Shown piece by piece: positions 1 to 9,236 of a stretch of 9,860 nt of DNA; positions within the stretch are counted from its first letter, which is position 1, and each line of letters starts with the position of its first letter. The notes below the pieces were generated by a model. The model was not told where the DNA came from, searched no databases, and saw only the letters and a list, made by a program, of their open reading frames with translations. The translations under genes were made by a program, and so were the position numbers. Origin of the DNA: Halobacteriales archaeon QS_9_70_65 (GTDB taxonomy: Archaea > Halobacteriota > Halobacteria > Halobacteriales > Haloarculaceae). Where the stretch lies: assembly GCA_003023535.1 (NCBI GenBank), contig PXSC01000183.1, forward strand, positions 1 through 9,860, in the 5' to 3' direction.

Positions 1-786
1 TATCTCGACGTTGCCCGTCTCCAGCAACTGCGGCACGTAGCCGATGTTGGTCGACCGCTGGGCCTTCTCGTCGTAGTCGGCGCCCGTCGGGTGGGGGTTA
101 CCTTGGATGGCGACGCCGGCGAGAGTGTCCCCGGAGACGTCGTCGTCGGAGAAGTCACCGTCGTAGTCGCCGTCGTGGCGGAGCGTCTCGTCCGGCCGGA
201 GGATGGCGTTCGGCTGGGGCCGGTAGCCGACCGACTCGACGTCCTTGGTCCGCAGGAGATCGTAGCCGGCGGCCTCACATCCCTCGTAGAACATCGCCTC
301 CTTGTGGGTCGTCGGCGCGGGCGTCACGTCCAGCGTCGCCTCCACGTCCCGGTAGTACGGGACCAGGTCGTCGTACCCCAGGAGCCAGCCGTCGCCGTCG
401 TCGACGGCGTCGGGGTAGGCCCGCGGGTGACAGCCGGTGTAGTACAGCGTGGTCCCGCCGACGCCGGCCGCCTGGAGCACGAGGCCGCCCTCCGGCTGCT
501 GGCGGAACCAGACCGGCCGGCTCTCGTCGGCCGGCCCCCACTGGAACTTCTGTATCATCTCCATCTCCCGCTTGGTGAACTGCTCGTCGAGCAGTTCGCC
601 CGAGAGGTCCGCGGGATCGTCCGAGCCGTCCCCGCCCGGGCGTTCGTGGGGCCGCTCCCACTGCCCGTTGCCGTAGAACGGCCCGGCTTCGAGCACGAGC
701 ACGTCGAGGCCGGCCTCGGCGAGCCGCAGCGTCGCCGCCGGCCCGCCGCCGCCGGCGCCGACGACCACCACGTCCGGCTCTCTCAT
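1..786 (-). CDS. GMC family oxidoreductase, N-terminal 262 residues (runs off left edge)
   Basis: Flavin-dependent dehydrogenase of the glucose-methanol-choline family, probably the catalytic subunit of a sugar, sugar-acid or alcohol dehydrogenase paired with the upstream small subunit. The protein opens with MREPDVVVVGAGGGGPAATL, a Rossmann FAD-binding motif (G10-x-G12-x-x-G15) ending in the ribose-binding acidic residue of VLVLEAG (E33). A second FAD-contact segment, AAGVGGTTLYY, lies near residues 106-116. The frame is open to the window edge, so the C-terminal His/Asn active-site region is not visible. The ATG overlaps the stop of the upstream gene (ATGA), and a good Shine-Dalgarno GGAGG lies 7 nt before it. 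There is no signal peptide of its own. If exported, it would have to travel with the Tat-bearing subunit, as known for bacterial gluconate and fructose dehydrogenases. The substrate cannot be told from sequence. No frame damage is visible in this part. Confidence 0.9.
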   Translation of the reverse strand, partial: MREPDVVVVGAGGGGPAATLRLAEAGLDVLVLEAGPFYGNGQWERPHERPGGDGSDDPADLSGELLDEQFTKREMEMIQKFQWGPADESRPVWFRQQPEGGLVLQAAGVGGTTLYYTGCHPRAYPDAVDDGDGWLLGYDDLVPYYRDVEATLDVTPAPTTHKEAMFYEGCEAAGYDLLRTKDVESVGYRPQPNAILRPDETLRHDGDYDGDFSDDDVSGDTLAGVAIQGNPHPTGADYDEKAQRSTNIGYVPQLLETGNVEI

Positions 787-1637
787 CGCTCTCCCTCCAG
801 CCGTCGCTCGGCACGCGCGAGCGGGTCGTCGTCATCCTCGGCGTCGCCCTTAGCGTCGGCGGCGGTCGACTCCGACGCTCCGTCTCGGTCCGGTCCCCTA
901 TCCTCGCGGAACTGCTGGACCTCGTAGCCCCGGAGCGCGGCGTACCCGTCGGCCGGCCCCGGGTAGCCGGTCTGCTCCCAGCCCGGAAGATCGCTCTCGT
1001 CGAGGTCGAGTTCGCTCGGCGGACCGAGGGCGTCCTCGTAGCCGGCGGCCTCGCTGTAGTAGAGGATGGCCGGAAAGGCGGTCACGAGCGCGACGACGAA
1101 CCGTCCGTCGCCGCTTTCCAGTCGGCTCATCGCGGCCCGTCGGTCCCGGCGGGACAGGGCCGCGAAGGCGCCGCCGGCCGGGCCGAACCGGCCCGGTTCG
1201 GGGTCGTCCTCGTTGCCCCCGGACGTCAAGAGCGCCTGGGCGGCCGCCTCCAGCGCCCCGGCGACGGCCTCCGACAGCGGAACCGTCTCCTCCGTCGTCG
1301 CGCCCGGGACGTTCGCCTCGCCGAGATCGATGCCGGGCACGGCGGCTTCGGGGGCGACGAACTCGTCGATGAACCGCGGCAGCAGTTCGTCGATGCCGAC
1401 ATCGAGGCCGCCGGTCCCGTGTTCGGCGCCCAGCTCCCCGCACAGTTCCGGCGTCCGCGGGACGACGACGTCGACGACGGCCCGGTAGGTGGCGCCGGTA
1501 TGGGGGTCGTCGCTGCCCGTCCGCTCGTCGAGCGGCACCTCCTCGAGTTCGGCGGCGACCTTCGCGGGCAGCACCGCGCCGGCACCGACCATCCCGGCGG
1601 TCCCGCGGAGCAGCCCCCGCCGCGAGAGGGGGTTCAC
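783..1637 (-). CDS. gluconate 2-dehydrogenase subunit 3 family protein with Tat signal
   Basis: Small subunit-type partner of a GMC dehydrogenase, 284 residues. The start is GTG at 1637, which overlaps the upstream stop (GTGA). A longer frame continues further upstream, but it is Arg-rich and antisense to nothing meaningful, and the Tat motif sits exactly after this GTG. The N-terminus NPLSRRGLLRG is followed by a hydrophobic Gly/Ala stretch to about residue 28, a clear twin-arginine export signal (R6, R7). There is no lipobox cysteine. After it comes TYRAVVDVVVPRTPELCG, resembling the start of the subunit-3 family (conserved 'D.iiP.....GA'), then helical acidic sequence and an Asp-rich charged tail. 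It ends in a 4-bp overlap with the GMC gene, so the two are translationally coupled. In bacterial relatives this subunit is required for maturation and export of the flavoprotein; the same role here is inferred. It looks intact. Confidence 0.75.
   Translation of the reverse strand: MNPLSRRGLLRGTAGMVGAGAVLPAKVAAELEEVPLDERTGSDDPHTGATYRAVVDVVVPRTPELCGELGAEHGTGGLDVGIDELLPRFIDEFVAPEAAVPGIDLGEANVPGATTEETVPLSEAVAGALEAAAQALLTSGGNEDDPEPGRFGPAGGAFAALSRRDRRAAMSRLESGDGRFVVALVTAFPAILYYSEAAGYEDALGPPSELDLDESDLPGWEQTGYPGPADGYAALRGYEVQQFREDRGPDRDGASESTAADAKGDAEDDDDPLARAERRLEGER
794..798 (-). promoter_or_regulatory. ribosome binding site for the GMC oxidoreductase
   Basis: On the minus strand GGAGG ends 7 nt before the ATG at 786, within the last codons of the subunit-3 gene. 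It fixes the start at the ATGA overlap and indicates re-initiation or coupled translation. Confidence 0.7.
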
Positions 1638-3621
1638 AGCACACCCCCCAGCGCCGACACGTCGTCCATCGACTCGAGGTCCGCGACCGCGTCGTCGATA
1701 CGGGCTATCTCGGTCTCCGAGAGGGTGTCGGCGGCCGCCGTCCGGAGCTTGTCGCTGCCGTCGAAGCCGGCGTTGACCCCGCCGCGGATGCACTCGACGG
1801 TCGCCGAGTACTCGGCGCCGTAGCCGTCCTCGTCGACCCGGTCGGCGCCGGCTTGCGAGACGAGGCTCCCGTCGGTGTCGACGACCACCTTGCCGCCGAA
1901 GTCGCCGACCGAGAGGTCCGTCGCCCCCTGTATCTTCCCGAACAGCGCCCGCAGGTCGGGGTCGGCGATGAGTTCCTCCCGGTACTGGCGGTGGGTGAGT
2001 TCGCCCTCGAGCAGCGCCGCCGCCACCGCGTAGTAGGCCTCGTACAACAGCGGCGTGTAAATCCGGTCCTCGCAGGTGAGAATCTCGTCCAGCAGGTCAG
2101 TCTCGCCCTCGCTGAACAGCGTCCCGGTCGCCGCCATCGCGGTGTTCATGTGGAGTTCGACGATATTATAGGTGGCGGGGTCGGCCGGGTCGAGGCCGGC
2201 CGCCCGTAGCTGCTCGCGGACGTCGAGGGCGGCGTGAATCGCCGCCTGGAAGAAGCCGTTGCTCGCGTACCGCTTGTTGAAGTAGAGGTCCTCGAGCAGC
2301 CACTCGGAGCCGAGGCCCTCGAAGGCAAGCGCCATGTCGGCCGGACTGCGGACGTCGGTGAGACTGTAGAACAGCCCCGCGGGGTGTTCGAGGAGGTCGC
2401 GGCGGCCCTCGAGGCCGGCGTCGACGAACTTCACGGCCTCGATGGACTTGCGGGCCGGCGAGGCCGCCAGCAGGCCCTTGGCGTCGCTGGCCCACCCCGC
2501 GACCGAGGTGCGCTCGGGCTGGATGGCGGCCATCCCGGCGGCCGACTGCAGTTCCTCGGCGTCGAGGCCGAACAGCTTCCCCGCGACGAACGGGAGTTCG
2601 GTCTGGTGGACCGGCAGCGACTGGCCGAGACTCGTCGGGTCGGTGAGGAAAACCCCCGTCCGCCCGGCGATCTCGTTGCCCAGGGCGACGGCCGTGATGA
2701 ACTCCTCGCCGGAGGCGCCCGCCGCCTCCGCCGCCGCCAGCGCCGTCGGCACGACGATGGAGCCCGTGTGCGCGAAGTGGGTGAAGTCTTCCCACTCGAG
2801 CATCTGGGAGAGATAGCAGTTCACCATCGCGGCCCGCTCGGCGGAGGTCCGGAACGTCCGGTCGCCGGCGATGGCGGTCGCCTCCGGGCGGCCGTCGAAG
2901 CCCTCGATGGCCCCGGCGAACGTCCGACCCGGCTGCCGTTCGGTCGCCGCGTAGCTCACCCCCAGGACGCCGCGAATCTGTGTCTTGACGCGCTCGACGA
3001 CCCTCTCCGGGAGGTCCTCGTAGGACAGCGCCTCGGCCCGGAGGGCCAGTTCCCGCGTCACGTCCGGGGCCTCGACGTCGCCGAGGATCCGCTCTTCGGG
3101 GCGCGGGTCCGGCTCGATGGCGGTGCCGGACGGCCCGCCACCGCCGCAGTCGACGGCCTGCCCGCCCCGGCGCTCGAGGCCGCCGAAGAGGTTCTCCCCG
3201 TCGAAGGCGGGGTCCGTGACCGTACTCGCCGGCAGGTGCGCGAACAGGAACATGACGAGACCGAGCACCGACGCGTAGTTGGACTCGCTTTTCATCGCGT
3301 AGGAGCGACCGTTCAGCGCCGGCGCCAGCGGGCTGTACTCGCCGTACAGCACCGCCAGCCAGTCCTCCTCGGAGAGCAACAGCGTCGCGTGCGCCGAGGG
3401 GTCCCGCCCCGGCGACAGCGCCGCCCCGCCCGCGCCCCGCCGAGAGCGTCCCACTTCGTCGCGAACAGTTCCAGACCGCCCTCGACGGTCCGGGCCGGTT
3501 CGTCGCTGTCGGCGATACGGTCGCCGTCGCCCGCCGCGAGGCCGCTGCCGAAGACCGCCAGCGACGACAGCACGCTCCCGGACCGGAGCACGGACCGCCG
3601 GTCGAGTGCAACTTCCTCCAT
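1634..3621 (-). pseudogene. Tat-signal MmgE/PrpD family protein, frameshifted near residue 62
   Basis: Large MmgE/PrpD-like protein (the family of 2-methylcitrate dehydratase and cis-aconitate decarboxylase) read in two frames. The first frame, from ATG at 3621, gives MEEVALDRRSVLRSGSVL, a twin-arginine signal (R8, R9) with cleavage plausible near residue 30, and runs to ...ATKWDALGG. Sense sequence then continues in another frame (ALSPGRDPSAHATLLLSEED...) to the stop at 1634. The span is 1988 bp, one base short of a multiple of three, so a one-base loss (or two-base gain) in the GC run at about 3415-3441 explains it. The PrpD core starts near composite residue 188 (TRELALRAEALSYEDLP). It includes EDFTHFAHTGSIVVPTALA, GNEIAGRTG, LYFNKRYASNGFFQAAIHAA and YEAYYAVAAALLEG, all consistent with the family. 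Residues 31-187 form an N-terminal extension I do not recognise. Most PrpD relatives are cytoplasmic, so a Tat signal is odd. First gene of the operon. The frameshift may be a sequencing error, in which case the gene is functional. Confidence 0.72.
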
Positions 3622-3644
3622 TCGGGCTCTAGTTCGGGGGAAGA

Positions 3645-3653
3645 CGGATAGTC
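3645..3653 (-). promoter_or_regulatory. weak candidate TATA element for the minus-strand PrpD-subunit 3-GMC operon
   Basis: On the minus strand the sequence ACTATCC lies about 25-31 nt upstream of the ATG at 3621. This is the spacing expected for an archaeal TATA box driving a leaderless transcript, which is common in haloarchaea. The match is weak and based only on position and relative AT content. Confidence 0.25.
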
Positions 3654-3735
3654 GTTACACGGGCAGAGTCCGGTGTTTTTTGTGTGCGACCGACGGAAAT
3701 TACCGCCGGGGTCACCTCACGTCGACGGCGGTATC

Positions 3736-3758
3736 GGCCGGTACCGGCCCGTCTTTTT
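3736..3758 (+). terminator. palindrome plus T run, terminator-like
   Basis: GGCCGGTACCGGCC (3736-3749) is a perfect 14-bp palindrome, followed after four bases by TTTTT (3754-3758). On the plus strand this resembles a hairpin plus U-tract. No plus-strand gene ends just upstream, so its purpose is unclear. It could instead be a dyad operator for one of the flanking operons, or chance in GC-rich DNA. Confidence 0.3.
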
Positions 3759-3911
3759 GCCTCGACCCGGGAGCGACCGCGCCTCCAGCGTCGGATCACG
3801 GCTGCCCGCGGCCCGAAAAGGAACTGAACGGCCGTCGTGGTCGCTCCGGCGACGCCGGGGAGCCGCGACCCGACCGATCCGACCGGCCCGCCGTCGGGGC
3901 GCCGCGGAAGC

Positions 3912-4047
3912 TCACTCCCACTCCTCGAGCGACGGCGTCGCCTCAGTCGGCACCGAGCGCCACCCCGTCGGCGTCGCAGAGACCGATGACGTCCCCCTGG
4001 TCGCCGTCCAGATCCTTGGAGCCCGGAAGACGGGGCGTGAGGCGCAA
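3912..4047 (-). pseudogene. possible C-terminal remnant of a decayed gene
   Basis: Minus-strand sequence just upstream of trpC reads as a typical acidic haloarchaeal peptide. One frame gives LPGSKDLDGDQGDVIGLCDA followed by DGVALGAD and a stop (TGA near 3943). The adjacent frame continues as TEATPSLEEWE with a stop at 3912-3914. Joining the two by a one-base shift gives a plausible C-terminus. Upstream, the first frame is blocked by a TAA near 4050 and no ATG is present, so at most a fragment remains. I do not recognise the family. Composition is the main evidence, so this could be coincidence. It abuts the trpC promoter. Confidence 0.3.
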
Positions 4048-4056
4048 CCCTTATGG
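4048..4056 (+). promoter_or_regulatory. candidate TATA box for the trpCBA-ADH synthase operon
   Basis: The AT-rich element CCTTATGG is centred about 30 nt upstream of the trpC ATG at 4083. That spacing fits transcription beginning at or next to the start codon (leaderless mRNA), as is usual for haloarchaeal operon-first genes. No Shine-Dalgarno sequence precedes the ATG, which agrees with leaderless initiation. No operator or attenuator was recognised. Confidence 0.5.
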
Positions 4057-4082
4057 CCAGAACAGTCCGTTAGTGCACAGTA

Positions 4083-4839
4083 ATGGACACTACAGAGCAG
4101 CTGGCGCCGGCGGTCCGGTCCATCCTGGCGGCGGCCGAGACGCGGCCCGTCCCGGGCGGGCGCGTGTCGGTCGACGCCCGGTCGCTGCCCGACGCGCTGG
4201 CGACCGCGGAGGCCGACGGCCGGGCGCCGGTGATCGCGGAGGTGAAGCCGACCAGCCCGACGACGGACGGCGAACGGGACGACGACCCGGTCGCACTCGC
4301 CGAGGCGATGGTCGACGGCGGGGCGGCGGCGCTGTCGGTGCTGACCGAGCCGGAACACTTCGGCGGCTCGCCCGACACCCTGCGGCGGGTGCGGGCAGCC
4401 GTCGACGTACCGGTGCTCCGGAAGGATTTCCTGCTGCGGGAGGCCCAACTCGACGCCGTCGCCGCCGACGCGGTGCTGCTCATCGCGCGGTTCGTCGACG
4501 ACCTCGAGGGGCTACTGGCGGCGGCCCGCGAGCGGGGCTTCCAGGTGCTCGTCGAGGCGCACACCCCGGCGGAGGCGCGGACGGCGCTGTCGGCCGGTGC
4601 CGACGTCGTCGGCGTCAACAACCGCGACTTGGCGGCGCTTGAGGTCGACCTGTCGACGTTCGAGCGGATCGTCGAGCGGGTCCCGGCACTGCGTGACGAG
4701 GGCGTCACCCTGATAGCCGAGAGCGGCATAGGAACGCGAGAGACGGTCGAGCGGATGCGGTCGGCCGGCGCCGACGGGCTGCTCGTCGGCTCGGCGGTCA
4801 TGGACGGCCCGGTCGCGGCGAACACGGAGCGACTCACAG

Positions 4840-4850
<11 letters not shown>
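4083..4850 (+). CDS. trpC: indole-3-glycerol-phosphate synthase
   Basis: Converts 1-(o-carboxyphenylamino)-1-deoxyribulose 5-phosphate to indole-3-glycerol phosphate, the fourth step of the tryptophan branch, in the cytoplasm. It has 255 residues, the normal length for a stand-alone TrpC TIM barrel. Diagnostic segments appear in order: [11 protein letters not shown] (family EVKxxSPS, near residue 50-60), [10 protein letters not shown] (catalytic Lys of the RKDF motif), QVLVEAHT (catalytic Glu), [15 protein letters not shown] and [10 protein letters not shown] (phosphate binding). The ATG at 4083 is the first in frame and lies the right distance from the candidate TATA box. The gene overlaps trpB by 11 bp, so the two are probably translationally coupled. 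It looks intact, unlike several of its neighbours. Confidence 0.96.
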
Positions 4851-6122
<1,272 letters not shown>

Positions 6123-6126
<4 letters not shown>

Positions 6127-7016
6127 GCGACGCCGACGGCCTCGCCGGCGCCTTCGAGGAGCCGGCGTTCGTGCCGTACCTCGCCGCCGGCGACCCCGAC
6201 GTCGAGGCCTCCCTCGAGTACGTCGAGGCGCTGGCCCGCGGCGGCGCCGACGTCATCGAACTCGGGCTGCCCTTCTCCGAGCCCATCGCCGAGGGCCCGA
6301 CCATCCAGCAGGCCGTCGTCCGGTCGCTGGAGGGCGGCATGACCCCCGAGCGGTTCTTCGAGTTCGTCGAGGCACTCGACGTCGACGTGCCGCTGGTCTG
6401 TATGACCTACTACAATCTCATCTACCAGTACGGGAAAAGCGAGGCGCCTCGCGCCTCGGAAACCGGCGAAGCCGCGAGCGACGGCGAGCCGGTCGTCCCG
6501 TTCGTCGAGCGGGCCGCCGAGGCCGGCCTCGAGGGGTTCGTCGTCCCGGACCTGCCGGCCGAGGAGGCCGACCCCCTGCGGGCGGCCTGCGACGAGTTCG
6601 GCCTCGATCTGGTGTTCATCGTCGCGCCCACCACCCGCGGCGACCGCCTGGGCGCCATCGTCGAGCGCGTCTCCGGCTACCTCTACGTGCAGGCGCGGCT
6701 GGGCGTCACCGGCGCCCGGTCGGACGTCTCCGGTCGGACCGCCGAGAGCCTCGACCGCCTCGCCGAGCGGGCCGCCGCCGACGTCCCGAAGGCGGTCGGC
6801 TTCGGCATCTCCTCCGGCGAGCAGGCCGCCGAGGTCGTCGCCGCCGGCGCCGACGGCGTCATCGTCGGCTCGGCGCTGGTCGACGTCGTCGCCGAGGGTC
6901 ACGCCGACGACGATCCGACGGGGGTCGTCGCCGACCGACTCGAGGAGACGGCGCGCGAACTGAAGGAAGGCGCCCTGGCGGGGGCGCAACGCCCGCCGCG
7001 ACCGGAAGGAACATGA
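6123..7016 (+). CDS. trpA: tryptophan synthase alpha subunit
   Basis: Cleaves indole-3-glycerol phosphate to indole and glyceraldehyde 3-phosphate, handing indole to TrpB. 297 residues, slightly longer than the usual 260-280. Segments: [30 protein letters not shown] (catalytic Glu46, equivalent to Glu49), [50 protein letters not shown] and [12 protein letters not shown] (phosphate binding). The second catalytic acid (Asp60 of the Salmonella enzyme, in ADGP) is Glu57 here (AEGP), and the preceding SDP is SEP. Residues about 105-122 ([18 protein letters not shown]) are an extra hydrophilic loop compared with the family. It starts 4 bp inside trpB (ATGA) behind a strong Shine-Dalgarno, and its own stop overlaps the next gene by 4 bp. 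Confidence 0.96.
6441..6457 (+). repeat. short palindromic element inside the TrpA insertion
   Basis: GAGGCGCCTC (6441-6450) is a perfect 10-bp palindrome, and its right half recurs at once (GCGCCTC). It lies in the segment coding for the extra hydrophilic loop of TrpA (6435-6488). The following bases GCCGCGAGCGACGGCGAG resemble part of the trpB insertion (GCCGCGAACGG...GCGGCGAG), which suggests related repeat-derived inserts. Confidence 0.45.
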
Positions 7017-7731
7017 CCGACACTCACGCACCGAACGGCATGGCCGCCGGCACCGCCGCCCGCCTCGACCGCCTCGGGGCGGCGCCGACGCCGTGCTGAC
7101 ACAGAAGGGTATCGCCCCCCGCGTTCACGACAGCAAAAACGGCGCGGGCTACGTCGTCCACCTCAACGGCTCGACCGTCATCGGCCCCGACGCCAACGAC
7201 AAGCGCACCACGGGGTCGCTGAAGGCCGCCGTTCGGGCCGGCGCCGACGCCGTCTCCTTCCACATCAACGTCGGCTCGACCCACGAGCGCGAGCAGATCG
7301 AGGAGCTGGCCGCCCTCACCGACGAGGCCGCCGAGTACGGTCTGCCCGTGCTGGCGATGACCTACGCCCGCGGGTCGGACGTCGACGAGTCCGACCCCGA
7401 GGCACTGGCCCACGCCGCCCGGCTGGGCGAAGAGCTGGGCGCGGACCTCATCAAGACGGGCTACAGCGGCGACGCCGAGAGCTTCGAGCGGGTCCCCGCG
7501 GGCACCCGGCTGCCGGTGCTCATCGCCGGCGGCTCGCCGGACGGTGACCTCGAGTCGCTGCGGGCGGTCCGCGGCGCGATGGACGCCGGCGCCGCCGGCG
7601 TCTCGATGGGCCGGACCGTCTTCCAACACGACGACCCCGAGAAGATGGCCCGCGCGGTGTCGCTGGTCGTCCACGAGGATTCGGGCGCCGAGGAGGCCCT
7701 CGAGCGGGCCGGCCTGGCCGTCGAGGCCTGA
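7013..7731 (+). pseudogene. 2-amino-3,7-dideoxy-D-threo-hept-6-ulosonate (ADH) synthase, DhnA-type aldolase, with internal deletion and frame break
   Basis: Enzyme of the archaeal route into shikimate: an aldolase joining a 6-deoxy-5-ketofructose-1-phosphate-derived unit to aspartate semialdehyde. Translation begins at ATG 7013, overlapping the trpA stop (ATGA), with [20 protein letters not shown]. At about 7074-7082 the sense frame jumps from RLDRLG to GGADAVLTQKGIAPR and continues to TGA 7731. The family normally has about 35 residues between these blocks, including the MDHG motif with the catalytic Asp (Asp33 of the Methanocaldococcus enzyme). So about 100 bp, not a multiple of three, appear to be missing. 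Retained: VLAMTYARG (catalytic Tyr), IKTGYSGD (Schiff-base Lys), VLIAGGS and GVSMGRTVFQHDDP. As written, translation from ATG ends at a TGA near 7097. Only a product from an internal GTG at 7093 would be open, and it would lack the first barrel strand. If the gap is an assembly error, this is a normal gene of the operon. Confidence 0.85.
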
Positions 7732-8250
7732 TCACGCGCCCCGGGTTCGTCCGGCGACTCGGAGACGCACTCCGGGGCGTCCTTTCGGGCCCGAGCCCCG
7801 TCCTCGGGGACCCGCGCGACCCGCAGCCCCGCCTCCCTCGCGCCGACGACGTCGGCCTCGAAGGAATTGCCGACGTGGAGGGTCCGGCCGGGGTCGGTCC
7901 CGAGCTCCGCGACCGCGCGGTCGAACGGCCTGAGCGCGGGCTTCGGTGGCGTCATTCGACCGCATTGCGGGCACCGCCCAACTGGCGACGCGTGTCGAGC
8001 GGCCTGGGCGCGGGCTTCGGTGGCGTCATTCCGTCGGTAGACGTGCGTCTCGAAGCAGTCGCGGACCCCAGCGCCTCCGGCTTCACCGACTGCGTGGCCC
8101 ACTCGCCGTTCGTGACGTCGACGTCGCAAATCCTTCGACGCCGGCCCGCTCGAAGCCCTCCGCGAACACCTCGTCGCCGTCTCGATCGTACCGCGTCCCC
8201 TGCGGCGTCGACCGGCGGGACCGACGGCGGACGGCGACCGTCGAGACGAG
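7732..8250 (-). pseudogene. HAD-superfamily hydrolase remnant, several frame breaks
   Basis: Pieces of one HAD (haloacid dehalogenase) hydrolase lie in order on the minus strand but in changing frames. They are YDRDGDEVFAEGFERAGVEG (around 8190-8130), then DVDVTNGEWATQSVKPEALG (motif II, T/S-N-G, around 8125-8065), RDCFETHVYR, DGMTPPKPA (motif III Lys, twice), and RPFDRAVAELGTDPGRTLHV followed by GNSFEADVVGAREAGLRVARV (motif IV, GNS..aDv.GA). The aspartate nucleophile motif DxDxT at the start is absent, and the cap region between the first two pieces is missing. A duplicated 37-bp block shifts the frame again. A stop at 7732-7734 abuts the aldolase gene, but it is not in the frame of the motif IV piece. 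The gene is clearly non-functional as written. The original start cannot be placed; the upstream boundary is approximate. Confidence 0.75.
7921..8031 (-). repeat. internal direct duplication in the HAD remnant
   Basis: A 37-bp block at 7921-7957 recurs at 7995-8031 with 35 of 37 bases identical (differences at the 5th and 12th bases). On the minus strand both copies encode MTPPKPA(L/P)RP(F/L)D, the HAD motif III region. The offset of 74 bp is not a multiple of three, so the duplication breaks the frame. The 37 bp between the copies do not match any HAD segment I recognise. Confidence 0.9.
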
Positions 8251-8333
8251 TTTCACGGCGGTCGGAGAGACGACCGTCGAGCGGCCGCCGTGGTACGATG
8301 CGGCCGCGTGACTACCGGTGGCGGGTTCACGGA

Positions 8334-8344
8334 CGGATTCAAAT
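8334..8344 (+). promoter_or_regulatory. candidate TATA element for moxR
   Basis: The AT-richest stretch upstream, GGATTCAAAT, is centred about 28 nt before the ATG at 8367. This fits a leaderless haloarchaeal transcript and favours that ATG over the in-frame ATG at 8343, which lies inside the element. Support is positional only. Confidence 0.35.
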
Positions 8345-8366
8345 GCGTCGGCCCCGTCGTTCGCGT

Positions 8367-9191
<825 letters not shown>

Positions 9192-9236
9192 CGACCGGCG
9201 ATCGAGACGGACGATTGACCACCGACGACCGACCCG

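Larger units (their letters stand above)
3622..4082. other. intergenic region between divergent operons
   Basis: About 460 bp separating the start of the minus-strand oxidoreductase operon from trpC. It holds the presumed promoters at both ends, a T6 run at 3676-3681, a 14-bp palindrome with a T run at 3736-3758, and a possible gene remnant at 3912-4047. A plus-strand open frame spans 3673-4083, but its Arg/Ser/Pro-rich translation lacks the acidic composition of the genuine genes here, so it is not called. No tRNA or other RNA gene was recognised. Confidence 0.6.

Noticed and set aside
91..927. Long plus-strand open frame (278 codons)
   Set aside because: It is antisense to the GMC gene. 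Its translation is Val/Arg-rich without recognisable motifs, while the opposite strand gives a clear FAD-binding protein.
3673..4083. Plus-strand ORF of 136 codons in the trpC upstream region
   Set aside because: Basic, Ser/Pro/Arg-rich translation unlike haloarchaeal proteins, no family resemblance, and it runs into the trpC promoter and start.
2234..4642. Very long plus-strand open frame (802 codons)
   Set aside because: It crosses the antisense of PrpD, the intergenic region and an alternate frame of trpC. The composition is Arg/Pro-rich, an effect of high GC suppressing stops.
7070..7100. Programmed frameshift in the ADH synthase gene
   Set aside because: A recoding site would preserve all coding segments. 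Here a conserved catalytic block is also missing, so deletion fits better.
7875..8366. In-frame N-terminal extension of the MoxR frame
   Set aside because: Upstream of 8343-8367 the translation is Arg/Ser/Pro-rich and antisense to the HAD remnant; MoxR homology starts at MDVSEAS.
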